From contig NZ_KI912154.1 of the NCBI RefSeq assembly GCF_000517105.1, positions 222,441 to 286,440 of the forward strand: 64,000 bases of DNA. Reading direction: 5' to 3'. This document shows positions 56,928 to 64,000 of the stretch, piece by piece (positions within the stretch are counted from its first letter, which is position 1; every line of letters begins with the position of its first letter). Source of the stretch: Fischerella sp. PCC 9605. GTDB taxonomy: Bacteria; Cyanobacteriota; Cyanobacteriia; Cyanobacteriales; Nostocaceae. The notes under the pieces were generated by a model. It worked only from the letters and a program-made list of their open reading frames with translations, ran no database searches and was not told the origin of the DNA. The position numbers and the translations under genes are program-made.

Positions 56928-57890
56928 CTAAGCGTTAACAATTGGTTGAAAGTTGTCACAAATGCGCCAAGGCAAATGATCTCGAAGCATTGCATTTAAA
57001 ATAACTAACATTTTATGAACACAAGCAGTTAGAGCAAGTTTTTTAGATTTACCACGCTCGACAAGGCGCTCATAAAAGGCTTTGATAACAGGATTGTGAC
57101 GTATTGCGACAACAGCACCCATATAGAGAGTGGCACGAACATGGGCACGACCACCATTAATCATCCGTTTACCTTTATGTTGACCGCTATCATGATTGAT
57201 AGGTGCAACTGCTACTAAGCGAGAGATTTGTTTGGCAGTTAGCTTTCCTAGTTCTGGTAAATCCGAAACAATAGTTGTGGAAATAACTTGACCAATTCCA
57301 GGAGTAGTTTTGAGTAAATTAACTTTATCAATCCATTGTTGGTTATTTTGAGCCAATTCCTCAATTTCTTGATTAAGTTGTTTCAGACGTTGAGCAAGGT
57401 AATCAATATGCGCCTCAATATCTGCCAAAGCTTTACCACGAGCGCGAGTACGGCGATTTTTCTCAGCAGTTTGCATTTCAACTAATTGTCGTCTGCGACT
57501 AATTAATTCAGATAATTGACGCGCTCCTTCGGATTCAATTGCTAAAACCTGAGGTTTCATTGCTTCCCCAAAGTGTGCCAAAATTTGTGCATCAATTGCG
57601 TCGGTTTTTGCGAACCGACCTGTGGCTTTAGCAAAATCTCGCCCTTGCCGTGGATTAATTAATGCAACTGGTAAAAGTGCTGCCTGTAATTGAATTACTA
57701 GCTCTGTTTCTAATCCTCCTGTTGCTTCCAGTACAATCAGATTTAAATCGTAGGATTTAAGTTGCTCTACTAGATGAGATATTTCTACTTCTGTATTTGC
57801 CAGTTGGAATGCTTTACCCATTGGACGGATATAAACATCTAGAGTGGCTTTACTGACATCAATGCCTACCCATTGATTCATATTTTCCAT
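56928..57890 (-). CDS. IS110-family transposase
   Basis: 320 aa from ATG 57890 (MENMNQWVGIDVSKATLDV); ATG 57881 is an alternative and a longer frame to 57950 is open. N-terminal DEDD domain: GIDVSKATLDVY, LIVLEATGGLE, TDAIDAQILAHFGEAM. C-terminal Transposase_20 domain: TTPGIGQVISTTIVSDLPELGK, then NGGRAHVRATLYMGAVVAIRHN with the Ser/Arg motif region. Full length, no frameshift, so possibly active. Termini of the element are not defined: IS110 elements lack terminal inverted repeats. Confidence 0.88.
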   Translation of the reverse strand: MENMNQWVGIDVSKATLDVYIRPMGKAFQLANTEVEISHLVEQLKSYDLNLIVLEATGGLETELVIQLQAALLPVALINPRQGRDFAKATGRFAKTDAIDAQILAHFGEAMKPQVLAIESEGARQLSELISRRRQLVEMQTAEKNRRTRARGKALADIEAHIDYLAQRLKQLNQEIEELAQNNQQWIDKVNLLKTTPGIGQVISTTIVSDLPELGKLTAKQISRLVAVAPINHDSGQHKGKRMINGGRAHVRATLYMGAVVAIRHNPVIKAFYERLVERGKSKKLALTACVHKMLVILNAMLRDHLPWRICDNFQPIVNA

Positions 57891-57950
57891 TTTTTTACTC
57901 TTAACTATTTTGTCAAGAAGTGTTGAATTCATCCCCCTGATTTCACTCAT

Positions 57951-58693
57951 CCTTGCCCGATACGGACTGTATACTTTAAATATCAGTAATTAAAGTTTTG
58001 CCCAAGCGCGACTGTTCGAGTTCTGTCATGGAGATTGTTGTAGTGACCCATGCTACAAAGCGGTCTTTAATGACCTAGGGTGCGACGGTTTACTACTTCT
58101 TCTAAGATACAAGGGTGCGTTAGCCAGAGGCATAACGCACCCTACTGGCGTGACCGTCTTAAAATAGTGCAATAAATTTTTGTGGTGCGGGCATCTTGCC
58201 CGCATCGGACAGGCGAGACGCCTATCCCACAAGAAAATCATATTGCATCAAATTAGCCCGGTCACGCTAGTAGTGGCGTGACCGTCTTAAAATAGTGCAA
58301 TAAATTTTTGTGGTGCGGGCATCTTGCCCGCATCGGACAGGCGAGACGCCTATCCCACAAGAAAATCATATTGCATCAAATTAGCCCGGTCACGCTACTA
58401 CGATTGGATATTTTTTTTAATTGGAAGTCCCTAAAACTATGTGTAGGAATATAGACGGAGATTGCAGTCATCCCTCGTCCTTGGCTGTCAATTGCTAACA
58501 TAACTTTTTATAACAATTTATAACAATTTTTAAAATTCCCTACTTGATAGTTAACTAATATGTCATCATGGAAGGTGAGAATTGATTCGGTGATGTGTTT
58601 GTTTTTGGTATTGACAGGCTTTTCCCTTTTGGTATTTACAGACTTGTCTCCGAAATCTAAATCTATACACTCTTGTGATTTTGGAGACAATGT
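57951..58693. other. Spacer with MITE-like repeats before rbp
   Basis: 743 bases with no gene. It contains a cluster of palindromic repeats: gggtgcgttagcc … ataacgcaccct near 58115, the duplicated 128-nt unit (58146-58397), and an AT-rich 5' leader of the RNA-binding protein (58400-58693). Confidence 0.6.
58146..58397. mobile_element. Tandemly duplicated MITE-like unit
   Basis: Two copies (58146-58269 and 58274-58397) are identical over ~124 nt and offset by 128. Each begins gcgtgaccg and ends in its reverse complement cggtcacgc, with internal hairpins (tgcgggcatcttgcccgca; aggcgagacgcct). No ORF. Structure fits a non-autonomous palindromic element. Confidence 0.75.
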
Positions 58694-58996
58694 ATGTCAG
58701 TTTATGTAGGCAATCTCTCTTATGATGTTACAGAAGACGCTCTGAATGCTGTTTTTGCAGAATACGGTTCTGTAAAGCGGGTTCAGTTGCCCACTGACCG
58801 TGAAACAGGTCGTCTGCGCGGCTTTGGTTTTGTCGAAATGAGTACAGACGCTGAAGAATCAGCTGCCATTGAAGCTCTTGATGGTGCTGAATGGATGGGT
58901 CGCGATCTCAAAGTAAATAAGGCTAAGCCCAGAGAAAACAGAGGTTCGTTTGGTGGTGGTAATCGCAGAAATAACAACTTCCGCGATCGCTACTAA
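58694..58996 (+). CDS. rbp: RRM RNA-binding protein
   Basis: 100 aa. One RRM domain with RNP2 (VYVGNLSYDV, ~3-12) and RNP1 (RGFGFVEM, ~43-50), then a short basic Gly/Asn/Arg tail (RGSFGGGNRRNNNFRDRY). Cyanobacterial Rbp proteins are often cold-induced, and a long leader (~250 bases) is consistent with that, but no cold-box is defined. Start ATG 58694, with ggagac upstream. Confidence 0.93.
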   Translation: MSVYVGNLSYDVTEDALNAVFAEYGSVKRVQLPTDRETGRLRGFGFVEMSTDAEESAAIEALDGAEWMGRDLKVNKAKPRENRGSFGGGNRRNNNFRDRY

Positions 58997-59142
58997 GTGA
59001 ATATAGGCTTTTCTCTTTTAGCTCCTTTTTGCTGCTGGCACAAGCGGTCAGAATATTTCTGTCGCTTTATGCCTGCGTCAATTTAAGAGAGCAGGTGCTG
59101 TTTCTAGATCCATCAGTAAGAGCACTTAATTGAATCTAATAT

Positions 59143-59173
59143 AGGCTCAAGTAGAAATGCTTGAGCCTTTTCG
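59143..59173. terminator. Terminator between rbp and ileS
   Basis: aggctcaag and cttgagcct pair perfectly over 9 bp around an 8-nt loop, then ttttc. Convergent genes, so it may serve both. Confidence 0.7.
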
Positions 59174-59180
59174 ATCAATA

Positions 59181-62078
59181 TTAAAACTCTCCTGCTAATG
59201 CGGCAACGCACCGTTCGCAAATCAGGGGATGTTCGGCATTCTCTCCCACATGGGTGGAGTAATTCCAGCAGCGATCGCATTTTTGCCCCTCTGCTTCCAG
59301 TACACCAATTCCCCATGCATCTGCCTGCAAGTTATATTTTGAGCCTTGCAGTTTTTGTGGTGCATCCACAATTTCTACCTGGGAGGTGATGAACAAGTAG
59401 CGGAGTTCGTCTACACCGTTGCTGCTGCCCGTATCCAGTGATTTTATCGCCACACGTAACTGCTCATCAGCTACATAAAGTAAGATTTTCGCTTCTAGAG
59501 AAGAACCAATCATTTTTTCTACTCTAGCCTGTTCTAACACCTTATTGACATCAATGCGGATTTCTCGCAGTTGTTGCCAGAATGCTGCTAGTTCTGGATT
59601 ATGCCACTTTTGGTCGAACTGCACCCAACCAGCTTCAAACACTGATTTATAAGGAGTTTTGTAGGGGAGATATTGCCAGATATCTTCTGCTAAGTGACAT
59701 AACACAGGCGCGATCGCCTTCGCCAAATTTTCCAACGCATGCCAATACACTGTTTGACAACTGCGACGGCGTAAAGCATTAGCGTCACTGATATATAGCC
59801 TGTCTTTGGCGACATCCATATAAAAGTTGGATAAGTCCACCACGCAGAAATTTTGGACTGTTTGGAAAAAGCGGAAGAATTGGAAGCTGTCGAAAGCTGC
59901 TGTAACTTCCTGGAATACTTCCGTCATCCGGTGCAGCATGTATTGATCTAGCTGCGGTAATTGATCGTAAGGGATCGCGTCTTTTTCTGGGTCAAAATCG
60001 TGCAAGTTACCCAAGAGGTTTTTGGCGGTGTTGCGAAACTTATTGCGGATATCGACAAGTTGTTTGATGATATTGCCACCCAAACGCACATCGGAGGAAT
60101 AATCTACCGACGACACCCACAACCGCAACACATCAGCGCCGTAAGCTGGTTCTTTTTTCTGGTCTTTCCCTCCCTCGATCACAATTGCTGGATCGACCAC
60201 ATTCCCCAACGACTTACTCATTTTCCGCCCTTGTTCATCTAGCACAAAGCCGTGTGTCAACACGGTTTTGTAGGGCGCAATGTCGTTAACCGCCACACTA
60301 GTAAGCAAACTCGACTGGAACCAGCCCCGATGTTGATCTGAACCTTCCAGGTACATATCCGCAGGGTAGCGTAACTCCGGACGCTGCTTGACTACAGCTG
60401 CCCACGATGAACCAGAATCAAACCACACATCCATCGTATCCGTACCTTTGCGGTAGGTGCGGCCGTTGTGGCGGTATTTCTCTGGTAACAACTCCGCTAC
60501 GGGAAGTTCCCACCAAGCATCGGAACCTTTTTGGGCAACGATCGCTTGCACGTGGGCGATCGTTTCCTCATTCAGCAGTGGTTCCCCGCTGGCTTCGTCG
60601 TAGAATACAGGAATTGGCACACCCCAGCTGCGCTGGCGGGAGATACACCAGTCAGAACGATCGGCAACCATCGGCGTAATTCTATTTTCCCCTTGAGCCG
60701 GAATCCATTTAACAGTGGCGATCGCTTTTAGCGCTTCTTCTCGGAATCCTTCCACAGAAGCAAACCACTGTTCTGTCGCGCGGAAAATTGTTGGTTTCTT
60801 TGTCCGCCAATCGTAGGGGTACTTGTGAACGTAGGGTTCTTCTTTCAACAAGGAACCCGCCGCCGTTAGTGCATCAATTACCCCCTGATTACCATCACCA
60901 AGCACATTCAACCCAGCAAATTGTCCCGCCTCCTCAGTAAAGTTACCATTGTCATCCACTGGGGCGAGGATAGGCAGACCATAACGCTGACCAACGATGT
61001 AGTCTTCTTGACCGTGACCGGGGGCAGTGTGTACTAACCCAGTACCAGACTCAGTGGTCACGTAATCACCGCTAATCACAATCGGACTTTCGCGATCGTA
61101 CAAGGGATGGCGGTAGGTAGAATGTTCTAAATCTTTCCCTTTGAATGTGGTTCTTACGGTTAATTGAGTTCCGAAAGTGGCTGAGAGGCGTTCCACCAAA
61201 TCAGCAGCAACGATGAGGTAGCGGAACTTCACCCCCTCACTCCCTCTTTCTGCTTGCGGGGGGTGGGGTTCAACCTCAACAACCGCGTAGTTCAGTTCTG
61301 GATTTAGTGCTACCGCCAAATTTCCGGGAATTGTCCAAGGTGTAGTCGTCCAGACTGCGACACCCAACTCCGGCAAAAATTCACCCAGTGCAGGTTTTAC
61401 CGTCTCCGCTAAACTCGTCACCTCAAAAGCAGTATAGATACTGCGGGAAGTGTGCCCTTCTGGATATTCCAACTCAGCTTCCGCCAGGGCGGTTTTAGAA
61501 CTGGGACTCCAGTGAACCGGCTTCAAACCGCGATAGATGTAACCTTTTAACACCATCTGCCCGAACACACCGATTTGTGCCGCTTCGTATTCCGGCGTTA
61601 GGGTTAAATATGGGTGTTCCCAATCTCCCCAAACACCGTAGCGCTTGAAACATTCGCGCTGTTCGTTTACGGTTTTGAGGGCAAATTCTTTCGCTTTCTG
61701 TCGCAGTTGTAAAGGCGTCAAGTTTTGCCGTTCAGCAGATTTCATGTTCTGCAAAACTTTGAGTTCAATCGGCAATCCGTGACAGTCCCAGCCAGGTACG
61801 TAGCGAACTTTACGCCCGCGCAGCAATTGGTAGCGATTAATAATGTCTTTGAGAATTTTATTTAAAGCATGACCAATATGCAGAGAGCCGTTGGCGTAGG
61901 GTGGCCCGTCGTGCAGTATAAATAATTCGCCTGGATTTTTTTCGGAGAGGCGATCGTAAATTTGATTCTCTTCCCAGAATTTTTGAATTTCGGGTTCACG
62001 CTTGCTAGCGTTTGCCCGCATATCAAATTTTGTCTTGGGTAAGTTTACTGTGTCTTTGTAGCTTCCAGTTTCTGTCAC
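59181..62078 (-). CDS. ileS: Isoleucyl-tRNA synthetase
   Basis: 965 aa class I synthetase. HIGH motif at 67-70 (GSLHIGHALNK) and KMSKS at about 617 (GRKMSKSLGN). Editing domain with WTTTPWTIPGNLAVALNP. C-terminal Zn ribbon CDRCW … CERC. An insertion at ~270-283 (PHPPQAERGSEGVK) is repeat-encoded. The enzyme otherwise looks intact. Long stand-alone gene. Confidence 0.95.
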   Translation of the reverse strand: MTETGSYKDTVNLPKTKFDMRANASKREPEIQKFWEENQIYDRLSEKNPGELFILHDGPPYANGSLHIGHALNKILKDIINRYQLLRGRKVRYVPGWDCHGLPIELKVLQNMKSAERQNLTPLQLRQKAKEFALKTVNEQRECFKRYGVWGDWEHPYLTLTPEYEAAQIGVFGQMVLKGYIYRGLKPVHWSPSSKTALAEAELEYPEGHTSRSIYTAFEVTSLAETVKPALGEFLPELGVAVWTTTPWTIPGNLAVALNPELNYAVVEVEPHPPQAERGSEGVKFRYLIVAADLVERLSATFGTQLTVRTTFKGKDLEHSTYRHPLYDRESPIVISGDYVTTESGTGLVHTAPGHGQEDYIVGQRYGLPILAPVDDNGNFTEEAGQFAGLNVLGDGNQGVIDALTAAGSLLKEEPYVHKYPYDWRTKKPTIFRATEQWFASVEGFREEALKAIATVKWIPAQGENRITPMVADRSDWCISRQRSWGVPIPVFYDEASGEPLLNEETIAHVQAIVAQKGSDAWWELPVAELLPEKYRHNGRTYRKGTDTMDVWFDSGSSWAAVVKQRPELRYPADMYLEGSDQHRGWFQSSLLTSVAVNDIAPYKTVLTHGFVLDEQGRKMSKSLGNVVDPAIVIEGGKDQKKEPAYGADVLRLWVSSVDYSSDVRLGGNIIKQLVDIRNKFRNTAKNLLGNLHDFDPEKDAIPYDQLPQLDQYMLHRMTEVFQEVTAAFDSFQFFRFFQTVQNFCVVDLSNFYMDVAKDRLYISDANALRRRSCQTVYWHALENLAKAIAPVLCHLAEDIWQYLPYKTPYKSVFEAGWVQFDQKWHNPELAAFWQQLREIRIDVNKVLEQARVEKMIGSSLEAKILLYVADEQLRVAIKSLDTGSSNGVDELRYLFITSQVEIVDAPQKLQGSKYNLQADAWGIGVLEAEGQKCDRCWNYSTHVGENAEHPLICERCVAALAGEF
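61231..61270. repeat. Interspersed repeat inside ileS editing region
   Basis: ccccctcactccctctttc then tgcttgcggggggtggggtt matches the composition and order of part of the ggt insertion (55339-55381). It adds ~13 codons in frame. Confidence 0.7.
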
Positions 62079-62428
62079 AGTTTCATGCCTGAATTAGCAG
62101 CAAAGGATGTTCCAATAATTATAGAATCCATGCGTCCAGAACGGCTAACTAGTGCAAGAAGACTGCTATGCAGCAGGCAAAAAGCCTACAATGTAGCTTT
62201 TCAGCCTTTTCAATTCGCTGATGTTACCAGTCACGATCGCCAATGCGATCGCTCAGCAGTCTATTTTACCTGCATCAATCTTATATCATGCGTATTTTCA
62301 CTGTACGAAAAATAATTTTTCGCACTCTACTCAGTAAGATCGAGTTTACGAATTTCACGGCAATACTTCCAAGTATCTGTTTTTCGCTAGACTAACAGTT
62401 AAGTCACTCATACCTAATTGTTGCGATT
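62079..62428. other. Spacer upstream of ileS
   Basis: 350 bases. Frame 62085-62315 is open by chance and lacks a family match. gcagcaggcaaaaagccta … is a mild hairpin near 62160. HIP1-like gatcgccaatgcgatcgc lies near 62240. Confidence 0.5.
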
Positions 62429-62611
62429 ATGGAATCAATAATCGTGGTCGGGCTTGTCATCGGTTTTGTGCTGCTGTTTATGCCACGCTCAAAGTCATCA
62501 TCGAAACCGAAAACCTGTAATTGCCCACTTTACGATACATGTCAGCATAAACAATCGATCGACAAAATTATGGCTGGCGATCGGGGAAATACTCGTGACT
62601 CAACTGACTAA
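62429..62611 (+). CDS. Possible small membrane protein with Cys motif
   Basis: 60 aa. N-terminal helix (IIVVGLVIGFVLLF, ~4-17) and a tail with CNCPLYDTCQHKQS. The spacing C-x-C-x5-C is unusual. No ribosome binding site is obvious, so it is a tentative call. Confidence 0.4.
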   Translation: MESIIVVGLVIGFVLLFMPRSKSSSKPKTCNCPLYDTCQHKQSIDKIMAGDRGNTRDSTD

Positions 62612-62733
62612 AAGCGTCAAATATTTTGATGCAACTCAATTCAAGCATTCTTTACTACGAGACAGAAAGCCAAAAAGCCAATTTTATGAGCTTATTATCT
62701 TCTGCTTCCTGCTTTCTGCCTTTTCGTACTTAT

Positions 62734-63570
62734 TTAACTAGTGCGATCGTTGTGCGGTCTTTGCTCAGTTTGCTCAGTTTGCTCAGTTTGCTCAGTTTGC
62801 TCAGTTTGCTCAGTTTGCTCAGTTTGCTCAGTTTGCTCAGGCGGTGCTTCCGCTGGCGGAGCAAGTTCAGCATCAGGAGCAATTTCTTCAACAGAAATTT
62901 TTTCTATTTCTTCTGCTACTGCTTCTGCTTCAGCAGCAGCTTCTTTAGCAGCTTCTACCAATTCAGGTGATGGAGGATGGGGTGGAATTGCTTCTGGTAC
63001 GCTCTCGGTTTTGGCTTCTGTGTCTGTAGTTGCAGGTGTCTCTGTGGGTTGTTCTGTAGTGGTGACTGCTTCTGGTGGTTGTTCAGTTGTAGAAGTACGA
63101 TTATCGGCAATCTCAACAGCTGGTTTTTCTGAGGGTTGAGGGGTTGCAGGTGTCTTTTTGCTTGTAGTCTGTTGTACCCGGTCTTTCACACCAGAGAAGA
63201 TACCACCAATACTATTTTGTATCTGGGCAAGCCGCTGTGGAAGCGATAACTTAGTAGCCTGCTCCTGAATAGCCGTTTGCACAGTTTCCGCACTGGGTAC
63301 TGGGGTTTGTTGTACCTTTGGTGTGAGTTGACGACGCAATGAAAGTGTTTGCCAACCAAACCAACCCAAAAGCGCCACACTTGCCACATGGCCCAGCAGA
63401 AGACCCCCTGTAATGCGTGGTGCAAACACCCATAACATTAACGCATAGAACAGACCTACACCACTCCAGATAAAATCATTCTTGCGGTGGATTTCCGGAA
63501 AAAAGAAAGCTGCTAGATAAATCGCTATACTACCGAGGCCGACTGCCAACGCCAGGACATGTGCCAGCAT
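62734..63570 (-). CDS. ycf66: Ycf66 family protein
   Basis: 278 aa. N-terminal domain of ~85 residues with two hydrophobic segments (VLALAVGLGSIAIYLAAFFF and VGLFYALMLWVFA) and a third near GHVASVALLGWFGW, matching Ycf66, a membrane protein known from cyanobacteria and some plastids, function unknown. The rest is a Thr/Glu/Pro/Ala-rich disordered tail and ends in eight EQT triplets (EQTEQTEQTEQ), encoded by a 9-bp tandem repeat. Confidence 0.85.
   Translation of the reverse strand: MLAHVLALAVGLGSIAIYLAAFFFPEIHRKNDFIWSGVGLFYALMLWVFAPRITGGLLLGHVASVALLGWFGWQTLSLRRQLTPKVQQTPVPSAETVQTAIQEQATKLSLPQRLAQIQNSIGGIFSGVKDRVQQTTSKKTPATPQPSEKPAVEIADNRTSTTEQPPEAVTTTEQPTETPATTDTEAKTESVPEAIPPHPPSPELVEAAKEAAAEAEAVAEEIEKISVEEIAPDAELAPPAEAPPEQTEQTEQTEQTEQTEQTEQTEQTEQRPHNDRTS
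62761..62840. repeat. 9-bp tandem repeat (GCTCAGTTT)n inside ycf66
   Basis: Almost nine tandem copies of a 9-mer with no substitutions, in frame, encoding (Glu-Gln-Thr) in the minus-strand protein. The perfect identity suggests a recent expansion by slippage. Confidence 0.9.
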
Positions 63571-63918
63571 TTTGTGGTTTCTCCTTACTATGTCATTGGA
63601 CTATGGATTGTTGGTCATTGGTCATTGGTCATTGGTCATTAGTCATTGGTCATTAGTTACCAACTACTAACCACTAACCAATGTACAGACGTGCCATGGC
63701 ACGTCTCTACAACCACTAACTACTAACTACTAACCACTAACTAATTTTGCAGATTTTGCCAAAGATTGTTGATTTCAATACAAATTAAAATTAATTATCT
63801 GTGTAGATTGTGTATTTATACTCTATTCCCGAACTTTTAATGTCTTCTTTAGGGGAGAAGTGATGATCTCGAACTACCCTAAAGATAAAAGGATCTGGAA
63901 GAGTTAGCCAAAAACTTT
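63571..63918. other. Spacer with STRR and palindromic repeat before gnd
   Basis: 348 bases: ggtcatt heptamers at ~63610-63655, the 35-nt repeat copy 2 (63678-63712), actacta heptamers (63712-63740), then an AT-rich leader. gggagaagtgatg near 63853 is 5' to no frame. Confidence 0.6.
63678..63712. repeat. Interspersed 35-nt palindromic repeat, copy 2
   Basis: Identical, in inverted orientation, to 30956-30990, with core agacgtgccatggcacgtct. Flanked on both sides by actaact-type heptamers, as is the other copy. Confidence 0.85.
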
Positions 63919-64000
63919 ATGACACTACAAAGCTTCGGTGTGATTGGGTTAGCCGTGATGGGGGAGAATATCGCTCTCAACGTTGAGCGTAATGGCTTCC
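63919..64000 (+). CDS. gnd: 6-phosphogluconate dehydrogenase, N-terminus (partial)
   Basis: The first 27 codons, running off the window edge. The reading MTLQSFGVIGLAVMGENIALN matches the NADP-binding GxGxMG-type start of 6-phosphogluconate dehydrogenase (GLAVMGxNLxLN). Oxidative pentose phosphate pathway enzyme, important for heterocyst and dark metabolism. Confidence 0.9.
   Translation, partial: MTLQSFGVIGLAVMGENIALNVERNGF

Noticed and set aside
58053-58241. 62-codon minus-strand frame next to rbp
   Set aside because: It lies wholly within the palindromic MITE-like repeat.
62741-63139. Plus-strand frame of 132 codons with Cys/Ser/Val repeats across ycf66
   Set aside because: It is the mirror image of the Ycf66 EQT repeat and Thr/Glu-rich tail; the minus strand has the known family.

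Overview
The window is chromosomal DNA from a filamentous, probably heterocyst-forming (Nostocales-type) cyanobacterium. The evidence is a complete phycoerythrocyanin (pec) plus phycocyanin (cpc) rod gene cluster with four rod-core linker genes, the carboxysome shell gene ccmP, chlP, ycf66, a PatA-type regulator, frequent HIP1 octamers (GCGATCGC), and dense heptamer tandem repeats (STRRs) in the spacers.

Layout. 1-350: end of an rRNA operon (23S 3' end, 5S, terminator). 0.4-1.9 kb: AT-rich orphan ORFs. 2-17 kb: housekeeping and small conserved genes: leuA, a FadL-type outer membrane protein, chlP, cysA, queF, a phasin-like protein, SRP RNA, YciI, a 2H phosphoesterase, Lin0512, DUF3598, a SnoaL-like protein, tRNA-His, DUF4359, Mn-catalase, and a sirohydrochlorin chelatase overlapping the uroporphyrinogen-III methyltransferase gene. 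17-24 kb: a minus-strand taxis-like cluster (PatA/PixG-like regulator, CheW, double-GAF MCP, HPt protein) that has no CheA kinase core. 24-26 kb: a gene-poor stretch. 26-27 kb: an RluD-type pseudouridine synthase.

27.7-40.1 kb: the phycobilisome rod locus pecB-pecA-pecC-pecE-pecF, cpcB-cpcA-cpcC-cpcD-cpcE-cpcF, cpcG1-cpcG2-cpcG3(cpcL-like)-cpcG4. It supplies the alpha/beta subunits, rod linkers, the lyases that attach phycoviolobilin (PecE/F) and phycocyanobilin (CpcE/F), the rod cap (CpcD), and rod-core or rod-membrane linkers. Hairpins between pecF and cpcB, after cpcA, and after cpcG4 probably set subunit stoichiometry. 40-43 kb: pentapeptide-repeat protein, CcmP and aminopeptidase P on the opposite strand. 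43.6-46.7 kb: two paralogous seven-repeat FG-GAP-like propeller proteins. 47-64 kb: aroE, an alpha/beta hydrolase, a lipoprotein, an aldo/keto reductase, DUF1802, gamma-glutamyltransferase, an IS110-type transposase, an RRM RNA-binding protein, ileS, ycf66, and the start of gnd.

The most unusual signals are interspersed-repeat DNA sitting in frame inside coding genes (ggt just before its catalytic Thr, ileS, and the N-terminus of the SUMT gene), the kinase-less taxis cluster, the tandem propeller genes without signal peptides, a tandemly duplicated MITE-like unit, and identical 35-nt palindromic repeats 33 kb apart. I saw no CRISPR array, prophage or recognised defence system.
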